NCBI GenBank assembly: GCA_019313105.1
Contig: JAFDBW010000289.1
Span: 1 to 7,311, forward strand
DNA length: 7,311 bases
Source: Deltaproteobacteria bacterium
Lineage (GTDB): Bacteria > Desulfobacterota > Desulfuromonadia > Desulfuromonadales > BM103
Reading direction: 5' to 3'
The notes below the pieces were generated by a model, which saw only the letters and a program-made list of their open reading frames with translations, did not search any database and was not told the DNA's origin. Numbering within the stretch: position 1 is the stretch's first letter; the number at the start of each line of letters is the position of its first letter. Positions 1 through 5,854 of the stretch are shown in pieces. Made by a program: the position numbers and the translations under genes.

Positions 1-510
1 CAGCTTGAGGTCAAGCCGCTTGGCCAGGCCGTGGACCGCCACCAGCTCTTCCGGAGTGTACAGGGTGCCAAGCTCCGTGGATTGGGTCAGCGACAGGACC
101 TTCGGCTTCGGGTAGTGGATGTCAACACGCTTCTTGACCGTGTGTTCGACTTCGACCAGATCGACCTTGCCGTTGTCACCGCTGACGGTTAGGAGCTTTG
201 TGCCGTTGGAAAAGAATTCACTGGCACCGCATTCATCGGTTTCCACGTGGGCCATATCGTGGCAGATGACGCTGTGGTACGACTGGCAGAGTGACGACAG
301 GGCCAGGGAGTTGGCGGCCGTCCCGTTAAAGACGAAAAAAACCTCGCAGTCGGTGTCGAAAAAATCTCGCAGCGCATCACACGCCATGGCCGTCCAGGGG
401 TCGTTGCCATAACTGGTTGCGTAACCGTTGTCGGCTTCCTTCAGTGCCTGCCAGGCTTCCGGGCAGATGCCGGCGTAGTTGTCGCTGGCGAACTGGTTCT
501 TGGTCGTCAT
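1..510 (-). CDS. ltaE: Low-specificity L-threonine aldolase, N-terminal 170 residues (runs off left edge)
   Basis: PLP-dependent aldolase expected to cleave L-threonine or L-allo-threonine to glycine and acetaldehyde in the cytoplasm. The gene reads from ATG at 510 to the left edge with no stop, giving 170 residues, about half of the roughly 340-350 usual for the family. The N-terminus MTTKNQFASDNYAGICPEAW is typical of the Pseudomonas-type branch of threonine aldolases. Visible family features are the cofactor phosphate loop FNGTAANSLAL (residues 61-71), a CHDMAHVETDECGA segment (83-96) whose His88 aligns with the PLP-stacking histidine, and SLTQSTELGTLYTPEEL (140-156). The PLP-binding lysine lies beyond the window and cannot be checked. 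A weak purine-rich RBS (AAGAGAA, 516-522 on the plus strand) precedes the ATG. It lies downstream of and in tandem with the M16 peptidase gene, 159 nt away, and probably has its own promoter. The symbol is assigned by family resemblance. Confidence 0.93.
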   Translation of the reverse strand, partial: MTTKNQFASDNYAGICPEAWQALKEADNGYATSYGNDPWTAMACDALRDFFDTDCEVFFVFNGTAANSLALSSLCQSYHSVICHDMAHVETDECGASEFFSNGTKLLTVSGDNGKVDLVEVEHTVKKRVDIHYPKPKVLSLTQSTELGTLYTPEELVAVHGLAKRLDLKL

Positions 511-551
511 TGGTATTCTCTTCTGTTGATCGGTGGCTGGTTACGCTTGAG

Positions 552-580
552 ACTATAACGAATCAGCATCATTAACGCAA
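552..580 (-). promoter_or_regulatory. Candidate sigma-70-type promoter for the threonine aldolase gene
   Basis: On the minus strand, TTGCGT (575-580) and TATAGT (552-557) are separated by 17 bp. The -10 matches consensus at 5 of 6 positions and the -35 at only 3 of 6 (TTG). It lies about 40 nt before the ATG in the 159-nt gap after the peptidase gene. No convincing intrinsic terminator was seen in that gap, only a short GC-rich hairpin candidate near 605-625 followed by TTTAAA, so read-through from the peptidase gene is possible. Confidence 0.35.
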
Positions 581-669
581 AGCGGCAAAGTAGAGGGTGT
601 TTAAAGGGGGGCACCCTGTTGCGCCTCTGATGTCCCCTGTGGAGTCTTGTTGCCAAATGGTGACACGGC

Positions 670-3627
670 TCACTCGAACCGTTTCATGAGGGTATTCAAG
701 CTCGACAGGGTCTCTTCCGCCTTGCTGAATATCTCCTCACCAGCCAGGATGCCGACCGAGCTGTCTGCAAAAGGCTCGTCGAGATAGGTTCGCGCTACTC
801 TGGCCAGCTGCTTCTGGTCGACCTCAAGGATCCCGTTGCGGAAAGTCTGGATCATGTCGTGAGTCATCCCTTGCTGCTGATGGATGAATTCACGATACCC
901 CCGACTGCCCGGTGAGAGGGGGCGATCCAGTTCGGCAAATGCGGTCAGGATCGATTGCTTGACCATCTCGGCGCTGAAGTCCCCTCGGCATGCCCAATCG
1001 ACAGCTTGGCGGTAGACGTCGAGGGTCCTTTCCAGGTGCGGGTCGCGATAGGAGAGCATGGAGAAGAGGCCTCCATCGGCGTTGTATCCTGCCATGCCAC
1101 CATAGGCGCCGCCTTTTTCGCGGATCTCGCGGTGCAGAAAATCGGCGCGCAGGAGCTTGGCCAGAACGATCAGCGCCGGGGCGTCAGGGTGTGTGTACGG
1201 GACAGTCCGGAAAACCCGTGAGACATAAGCGACCGGCAGATTGTATTGCCAAGCCGTAGCTGTGGCCCGGCTTGTGAAAGATTCATCCCGGCCATCGCCG
1301 GACAGCGCCTTACCTGGAAGTGCGGCAAGCAGTTCCGCTAACGGCGCATGCATCGTCTGCCGGGTCGACTCCTCGGTGGTGACCGCGCTGGTGACACGCG
1401 TCTGTGTGAAGAGCTCTGCGGCAATTGCGGCAAAGGTGTCAGCCAGGGTCGCGAGACCACTTTCGTCCAGATCACTGGCGGTCCGGATGATCTGGGTCTG
1501 GCTCATACCGCTCCATTCCTCGCGTTGCGCGGCCGTGGGGGTCAATGATGCCGCTGCCGCACGTGCAGCGAAAGAGTGGCCTGCCCCGGGGATCGAGTTC
1601 TCCATTGAAGTCCTGACTTGGCCGATGATTGTGCGCAGCCTGTCGAGATCGGTAAAATCAGGGGCGGTCAGTATATCGCTGATGATCCCGCAGAGTTTTT
1701 CCTGGTTGCGGCCCAGGGCCTTGCCCTTGAGTTCCAGAACCGGGTGCATGATGTCGAGGTCCGCCGGACTTTCCAGCAGGTTGGTGCCGAAACGAATACC
1801 ACCGGTTGCAGCAGTGATACGTCGCGACATGGCTAGGTAGTCATGCCCTGCGGCACCGATCTGCGGCAGGAGTGCACCGAAAATCGGCAGGTAGGGGCGC
1901 AAGCTGTCATCCAGGCCGTTGGTGTTGAACTGCAGGTTCAGGTAGGTAATGCCGTTGGTCGGCTGATTGAACCAGAAAGTTTTGCAGCCGGAGATCTGCT
2001 CTGTGTCAAATGGTGTCGTCGGTTCATCGCTCTCGATGTCCGAAAGTTCGAGGATTGGCAGGCAGCTCGTATCGTCCTGTGCTTCCTGGCTCTTTTGCAG
2101 CTCCGCCGCTTTGGTCTTGATCCCGGCGATTGCTGCTTCATCGAGATGCTCACGAATTCCGTCGAGGCGTTCGGCAAAGGCCTGTTCTTCTCGTTGGGCA
2201 TGCTCGGGGTCAGGGCGCAATAGCAGGGTGGCACGGTGCGGATTGTCGAGCAGGTGGCGGCGGATCAGTTGTGGGAAGAACTGCGGGTCAGCGGTGGCGC
2301 TTCTCAGCCGTGCCAGATTGTCGCCGATCATCAGCGTGCTCAATGGGTCGTCGGCGTGCAGCCACGGGCCGAACAGGCGCATCATCAAGCCGAGGCCGTA
2401 AGGATACTGGTCGCCGGTTACTTCACGGTTGGCAAACTCGTACTGGTGAAGGGCGGCGTCGATTCGCTCCTGCGGCAGGCCTTGTTCGGCGACCTGTGCC
2501 AGGGTGTCGAGAATCACCTTTTCAATCTCCGGCATTTTCTCCGGGTCTATCCCCTGCAGACCGGCGGCAAGGTAGGTGTCGCGATAGTCATCATGATATC
2601 CGGTTCCCGGTGAGAGATTGCGGCCTAACCCTGATTCGATCAGAGCCTGGTAAAGGGGCGCGGCGGGATTACCAAGCAGCAGGTTTGCCAGGATGCCGGT
2701 CGTGGCACGTTCGAAGGTGTCCTCAATCGGGCATGTCAGCCAGGCCATCTGCATCATGCTGCGCTGCTGCATGTCGTCGTTTGCGTTGACCGGGAAAGTC
2801 CGGGTTGTGCTGACCGGTTTGGCAAAACGCTCTTCATGCGGAATCTCGCTGTCGACGGGCTGCCTGTCGAAACGGTTCAGCGCCAGCTGGTCGATCTGCA
2901 CTAAATGATCTTCGAGGGGCAGGTTGCCATAGGTGTAGATCCAGCTGTTGCTCGGATGGTAATAGCTCTTGTGGAACGCCCTGAGTTGCTCCCAGGTCAG
3001 CTCCGGAATCACCAGCGGCTCACCGCCGGAATTCATGCCGTAGCAGGTGGTCGGGAAAAGCGCGGCATTGAGGCGCCGGCCAAGCAGAGAGGACGGGTCG
3101 GCCATCGCCCCCTTCATTTCGTTGAAAACCACGCCCTTGATCATCAGGCTGGACGGGTCCGCCGGGTCGGCGAAGTCAAGACGGTGGCCTTCCTGCATGA
3201 AGTCCTGCTCCCGCAGCAGAGGGAAAAAGGTGGCGTCCAGATAAATCCCCATCAGGTTGTAGAAGTCTTTGCGGTTCATACTCGCAACCGGATAAAGGGT
3301 CCAGTCGGCTGCTGTCAGGGCATTCATGAAGGTGTTCAGGCTGCGTTTCAGCATGGCGAAGAAGGGATCGCGCACCGGGTATTTCTGCGATCCGCAGAGA
3401 ACTGTATGCTCGAGGATATGGGCGACGCCGGTCGAATCCGGCGGCGGGGTACGAAAGCCTACGGCGAAGACATTGTTCGGGTCGTCACAGGCCAGATGCA
3501 GCAGTCGGGCACCGGTCGGCTCATGCAGCAAGGTGACGGCTGTCAGGTTGAGTTCCGGGACCGGCAGATGCTGTTTTGTTAAAAAACTGCCAAGCCGTTT
3601 GCCGGGCAGGGGGAGTGCGTTGTTCAT
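670..3627 (-). CDS. M16C zinc metallopeptidase (insulinase family, presequence-protease-like)
   Basis: A large one-chain peptidase of 985 residues, close to the usual length for M16C/PreP-type enzymes, which degrade unstructured peptides inside a closed chamber formed by two halves. The inverted zinc motif HILEH is at residues 70-74 (ligands His70 and His74, catalytic base Glu73). The third ligand is Glu170 in VFNEMKGAMADP, 96 residues on, as expected for PreP. The C-terminal half carries the substrate-binding signature REKGGAYGG near 836-844, followed by FSMLSYRDPH. No signal peptide or membrane segment is visible, so the enzyme is probably cytoplasmic. I chose ATG at 3627 over an in-frame ATG four codons upstream (3639) because only the former has a well-placed RBS (TGGAG, 6-nt spacer). 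The peptidase is separated from the upstream dehydrogenase by a terminator and has a candidate promoter of its own. Physiological substrates are unknown; peptide turnover is the family expectation. Confidence 0.95.
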   Translation of the reverse strand: MNNALPLPGKRLGSFLTKQHLPVPELNLTAVTLLHEPTGARLLHLACDDPNNVFAVGFRTPPPDSTGVAHILEHTVLCGSQKYPVRDPFFAMLKRSLNTFMNALTAADWTLYPVASMNRKDFYNLMGIYLDATFFPLLREQDFMQEGHRLDFADPADPSSLMIKGVVFNEMKGAMADPSSLLGRRLNAALFPTTCYGMNSGGEPLVIPELTWEQLRAFHKSYYHPSNSWIYTYGNLPLEDHLVQIDQLALNRFDRQPVDSEIPHEERFAKPVSTTRTFPVNANDDMQQRSMMQMAWLTCPIEDTFERATTGILANLLLGNPAAPLYQALIESGLGRNLSPGTGYHDDYRDTYLAAGLQGIDPEKMPEIEKVILDTLAQVAEQGLPQERIDAALHQYEFANREVTGDQYPYGLGLMMRLFGPWLHADDPLSTLMIGDNLARLRSATADPQFFPQLIRRHLLDNPHRATLLLRPDPEHAQREEQAFAERLDGIREHLDEAAIAGIKTKAAELQKSQEAQDDTSCLPILELSDIESDEPTTPFDTEQISGCKTFWFNQPTNGITYLNLQFNTNGLDDSLRPYLPIFGALLPQIGAAGHDYLAMSRRITAATGGIRFGTNLLESPADLDIMHPVLELKGKALGRNQEKLCGIISDILTAPDFTDLDRLRTIIGQVRTSMENSIPGAGHSFAARAAAASLTPTAAQREEWSGMSQTQIIRTASDLDESGLATLADTFAAIAAELFTQTRVTSAVTTEESTRQTMHAPLAELLAALPGKALSGDGRDESFTSRATATAWQYNLPVAYVSRVFRTVPYTHPDAPALIVLAKLLRADFLHREIREKGGAYGGMAGYNADGGLFSMLSYRDPHLERTLDVYRQAVDWACRGDFSAEMVKQSILTAFAELDRPLSPGSRGYREFIHQQQGMTHDMIQTFRNGILEVDQKQLARVARTYLDEPFADSSVGILAGEEIFSKAEETLSSLNTLMKRFE

Positions 3628-3633
3628 CAGTGG

Positions 3634-3638
3634 CTCCA
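3634..3638 (-). promoter_or_regulatory. Ribosome binding site deciding the peptidase start
   Basis: TGGAG on the minus strand, 6 nt before ATG 3627. The alternative in-frame ATG at 3639 lies just upstream of this motif and has no purine-rich element before it, so the downstream start is preferred. Confidence 0.6.
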
Positions 3639-3663
3639 TTTCATGGTGTCATTCTGTTGATTA

Positions 3664-3692
3664 ATTGTAGCGCACTGCTGTCTGATTGATAG
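3664..3692 (-). promoter_or_regulatory. Candidate sigma-70-type promoter for the M16C peptidase gene
   Basis: Minus-strand -10 TACAAT (3664-3669, 5 of 6 matches) lies 17 bp from a weak -35 CTATCA (3687-3692, 3 of 6). The element sits between the dehydrogenase terminator and the peptidase start, in the only space available for an independent promoter. It would give a leader of roughly 30 nt. Confidence 0.4.
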
Positions 3693-3701
3693 TTGAGACT
3701 G

Positions 3702-3733
3702 AAAATAAAAAGCCCCACTCAGGGAGCGGGGCT
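3702..3733 (-). terminator. Rho-independent terminator of the MDR dehydrogenase gene
   Basis: Read on the minus strand, AGCCCCGCTC and GAGTGGGGCT form a 10-bp stem (9 Watson-Crick pairs plus one G-U) around a 3-nt loop CCT, followed at once by TTTTTATTTT. On the plus strand the same hairpin has an A-C mismatch and no T-tract, so it acts in the minus direction only. It lies about 85 nt after the dehydrogenase stop codon and insulates the peptidase gene from it. Confidence 0.9.
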
Positions 3734-3817
3734 GGAGAGTAATATAGTTTTCGGAAAAATGCCAGTTGATGAGGCAATGAATTCATTGGGTATTTAAATA
3801 AACCGTTCCCCTTTATT

Positions 3818-4882
3818 TTATGGTTTGATGATGATCTTGCCGAAAAGCCCTTTGCCGGAGAGGAATTGTTCATAGGCTTCTGCTGCCTGGTCAAAAGTGT
3901 ACTCGGCGCCGATGGCGGACTTGATCTTGCCCTGACCCATCCAGTAAAAACCATGCTCAAGCTCTGCCTTGGTGCCCTGGGTGGAACCAAGGATGTTGGT
4001 CCCCTTGAAGAAGACATGGCGCAGGTCGATTGTGGCGTCAAAGCCTGTGGTGGCACCACAACTGACCAGGGTGCCGCCGAATTTCAGCAGGGTAAGCTGG
4101 GCGTTAAAATGGGTCTCGCCAACGTGGTCAAAAGAAACATCGATACCCGGGGCTCCGCCGGTCTGCTTGGCGATTTCCTTGCAGATGCCGCGGACCTCCT
4201 TAACCCAGCCTTCGTCGCGGTGATTGACCACATAGTCGGCACCGAGCTCTTTGCACAGATCAGCGTTTTCCGGGCTGGCGGTGGCGATAACGGTGCAGTT
4301 GTAGAGCTTGGCGATCTGGATTCCGAGATGGCCAACGCCGGAACGCCCGCCCATGATCAACACCAGTTGGCCCGGTTTGATCTGGGCGCGCCCGACCAGC
4401 ATGTGCCATGCGGTGAGAAGGTTCATGGCTGCGGCTGCGGCCTGCTCGTAGCTGACCGTGTCAGGAATTTTAACCACGTTGACTTCCGGCAGGCAGACTT
4501 GCTCAGCGTGGCTGCCGGGGGTCGTTTGGAATCCCCAGACCATCCGCTTGGAGCAGTCGTATTCGCGGCCGCTGGTGCAAGCTTCGCAAACTCGGCATGA
4601 CATGTTGGCGTGAACGGCGACCCGGTCACCAACCTTGATGCTGGTCACATCACTGCCGACTGCGAGGACATCCCCGGCGGCATCGGAGCCCGAGGTGTGT
4701 GGGAGTTCGACCGGAATCGGGTTGCCGCGCATGCCCCAGACATCGTTATAGTTCAGTGCCGAAGCCTTGACCTGGATCAGGACTTCATTCGCTTTCGGCT
4801 CAGGATTCGGAACTTCCTCCACGGTCAGGATGTCCTTGAAGTTATCATCGGGTGCGTACTCTTTGTAGACAAGTGCTTTCAT
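3818..4882 (-). CDS. MDR-superfamily zinc-containing dehydrogenase/reductase, possibly an enoyl-CoA reductase-like enzyme
   Basis: A 354-residue NAD(P)H-dependent oxidoreductase with an N-terminal GroES-like domain (about 1-130) and a Rossmann domain carrying MGGRSGVGHLG at 177-187. Four cysteines, C96, C99, C102 and C110, form the structural-zinc lobe. The catalytic-zinc ligands of alcohol dehydrogenases are absent: the Cys position is Asn46 in NYNDVW, and the usual GHE is GSD (65-67). WGFQTTPGSHAEQ (116-128) and the FDHVGETHFNAQ region (251-262) recall crotonyl-CoA carboxylase/reductase and related acyl-CoA reductases. That makes a hydride-transfer reduction of an activated alkene more likely than zinc-dependent alcohol oxidation, but the substrate is not determined. 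The start ATG at 4882 has a good RBS (AAGGA at 4890-4894, 7-nt spacer). The gene is divergent from a GntR-acuI operon across a shared operator and ends in a strong terminator, so it is monocistronic. An ordinary quinone reductase or alcohol dehydrogenase role remains possible. Confidence 0.9.
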   Translation of the reverse strand: MKALVYKEYAPDDNFKDILTVEEVPNPEPKANEVLIQVKASALNYNDVWGMRGNPIPVELPHTSGSDAAGDVLAVGSDVTSIKVGDRVAVHANMSCRVCEACTSGREYDCSKRMVWGFQTTPGSHAEQVCLPEVNVVKIPDTVSYEQAAAAAMNLLTAWHMLVGRAQIKPGQLVLIMGGRSGVGHLGIQIAKLYNCTVIATASPENADLCKELGADYVVNHRDEGWVKEVRGICKEIAKQTGGAPGIDVSFDHVGETHFNAQLTLLKFGGTLVSCGATTGFDATIDLRHVFFKGTNILGSTQGTKAELEHGFYWMGQGKIKSAIGAEYTFDQAAEAYEQFLSGKGLFGKIIIKP

Positions 4883-4969
4883 CGTTTGATCCTTTCAGTT
4901 GGTTTGGGTTCTTCACGTAAATATGTTTATGAGAAAACAGCGCTCGGAATCTTTTCTGTGAGGTGTATA

Positions 4970-4998
4970 AGCCTAATCACCATTTATATATTTGTCAA
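4970..4998 (-). promoter_or_regulatory. Candidate promoter of the MDR dehydrogenase gene
   Basis: On the minus strand the operator contains a perfect -35 TTGACA (4993-4998), but at 17 bp the -10 would be the poor TAGGCT (4970-4975, 3 of 6). An alternative pair within the palindrome is -10 TATAAA (4983-4988, 5 of 6) with -35 ATTATA (5006-5011, 3 of 6), also at 17 bp. Either way the promoter overlaps the operator, and the leader is roughly 85-95 nt. Which pair is used cannot be settled from sequence. Confidence 0.4.
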
Positions 4999-5011
4999 AC
5001 AAATATATAAT
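4983..5011 (+). promoter_or_regulatory. Candidate promoter of the gntR-acuI-receiver operon
   Basis: A perfect -10 TATAAT at 5006-5011 is preceded at 17 bp by TTTATA (4983-4988, 4 of 6 matches to TTGACA). The operator core sits exactly in the spacer, an arrangement suited to repression. Transcription would start near 5018, leaving a leader of about 87 nt before the ATG at 5105. No clear riboswitch or attenuator was recognised in that leader. Confidence 0.55.
4984..5010. promoter_or_regulatory. Palindromic operator for the FadR-type GntR regulator
   Basis: A perfect inverted repeat: arm TTATATATTTGT (4984-4995), centre CAA, arm ACAAATATATAA (4999-5010). The core TTGTCAAACAA (4992-5002) fits the published FadR-subfamily operator consensus TnGTnnnACnA at every fixed position. 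It lies in the divergent gap between the dehydrogenase and the regulator gene, inside the candidate promoters for both directions. Binding would be expected to block both units. The regulator is the only DNA-binding protein encoded nearby, so autoregulation is the natural inference. Confidence 0.8.
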
Positions 5012-5086
5012 TCTTTCCATGATGGTGCAAATGAGGTATCTTGGAGCACAAGTTAGACAATAATATCACTCGTACTTCTGGTGAAC

Positions 5087-5092
5087 AGGGAG
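5087..5092 (+). promoter_or_regulatory. Ribosome binding site bearing on the regulator start
   Basis: AGGGAG lies 12 nt before ATG 5105, a rather long spacing. The alternative in-frame GTG at 5081 lies upstream of this motif and has no purine-rich element before it. The motif therefore favours the ATG start. Confidence 0.45.
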
Positions 5093-5104
5093 AACTCGGT
5101 AAAA

Positions 5105-5854
5105 ATGGCGATTAATTTCCAACCCCTCGTTGCAGAGAGCCTTGCCAAGCAGATTGCGGAAAACATCCGCAGTTCAATCCTGGATGGCAGTCTCAAGGTT
5201 GATGATCAGCTTCCGACCGAGGAAGTTTTAGCTGAAAAGTTCAATGTGTCTCGACCGACTATTCGTGAGGCATTAAAGCGGCTTGCCGCCCAGAACCTGA
5301 TTCGCAGCCGTCGCGGCCCGGCCGGGGGCACCTTCGTCAATCGACCCAGTCAGGAGGATCTTAGTTCCTCGTTGACGGGGGCCGCCATGCTTTTGGTCAG
5401 CATGGGCGAGTTCAGCCTCTCCGAAATCGCTGAAGCGCGACGCGAACTGGAATTGATCTGCTGCCGGCTTGCCGCAGAACGTCGGCAGGATGAGCACCTG
5501 CTGGCCATGGCCGAGGAGCTTGAACGACAAAGAAATCCTGCGACAACGGATATCGAATTCTGTGCATCAGACGTTCGCTTCCACCGGGTACTGGTTGATG
5601 CGACCCGAAACCCGGTTCTGCAATTTGTCATGTTTGCCGTCATTGAGGCGCTGCAACCGGCAACCAACCTGGTCATCTTCCGATTCAGGGAGCGTGAAAA
5701 AATTCTCGCCCAGCATGAACGCATTTACGAAGCGATCAGAGCGCAGAACGCCGCCGTCGCTGAAGAAGCCATGGCAGAGCAGATGAGCTACCTGTGCGAA
5801 CAATACGCCCAGGCCCAGGAGTGGCGCCGTAACCGTGACGAGGAGCCGCAGTGA
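5105..5854 (+). CDS. FadR-subfamily GntR transcriptional regulator (winged helix plus FCD domain)
   Basis: A 249-residue repressor-type regulator. Residues 8-78 form the GntR winged helix, with the signature DDQLPTEEVLAEKFNVSRPTIREALKRL around 33-60 and a wing ending GPAGGTFV. Residues about 105-235 form the all-helical FCD ligand-binding domain. FCD metal-site positions are Asp156 and His160 (DVRFH) and His204 (QHERIYEAI), but the last expected His, in the usual AMxxHL motif, is Gln226 (AMAEQM). I preferred ATG at 5105 over GTG 5081 because it places the protein at the usual family start just before the first helix and follows an AGGGAG motif. The stop overlaps the acuI start by 4 nt (GTGA). 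The gene sits beside a FadR-consensus palindrome, so it probably represses itself, acuI and the divergent dehydrogenase. The effector is unknown; an acyl-CoA or a small organic acid linked to the two reductases is inference. Confidence 0.93.
   Translation: MAINFQPLVAESLAKQIAENIRSSILDGSLKVDDQLPTEEVLAEKFNVSRPTIREALKRLAAQNLIRSRRGPAGGTFVNRPSQEDLSSSLTGAAMLLVSMGEFSLSEIAEARRELELICCRLAAERRQDEHLLAMAEELERQRNPATTDIEFCASDVRFHRVLVDATRNPVLQFVMFAVIEALQPATNLVIFRFREREKILAQHERIYEAIRAQNAAVAEEAMAEQMSYLCEQYAQAQEWRRNRDEEPQ

Noticed and set aside
511..669. Possible intrinsic terminator after the peptidase gene
   Set aside because: Only short GC-rich pairing (GGCGC with GTGCC or AGGG with CCCT) and three T residues follow; not strong enough to annotate.
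1241..1840. Plus-strand open frame of 199 codons, with others of 126-225 codons opposite the peptidase gene (for example 2130-2789 and 2905-3582)
   Set aside because: They lie antisense inside a full-length M16C peptidase with intact motifs, show no recognisable family, and have low-complexity Arg/Ser/Ala-rich composition expected of shadow frames in GC-rich coding DNA.
3661..4059. Minus-strand open frame of 132 codons over the dehydrogenase 3' end and terminator
   Set aside because: It is an out-of-frame shadow of the dehydrogenase gene that runs through the terminator hairpin.
3866..4600. Plus-strand open frame of 244 codons opposite the MDR dehydrogenase
   Set aside because: Antisense to a well-conserved enzyme, with no recognisable domain of its own; a codon-phase shadow.
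4932..4957. Hairpin candidate AGAAAA/TTTTCT in the dehydrogenase leader
   Set aside because: A 6-bp AT-rich stem with a 14-nt loop is too weak to support a riboswitch or attenuator.
5040..5052. Second small inverted repeat CTTG-GAGCA-CAAG before the regulator gene
   Set aside because: Arms are only 4 bp, do not extend, and do not fit the TnGTnnnACnA spacing; likely chance.
4610..5056. Plus-strand open frame of 148 codons reaching across the divergent gap
   Set aside because: It overlaps the dehydrogenase 5' end antisense and reads through the operator and promoters; the AT-rich half is translated regulatory DNA, and no family is recognisable.
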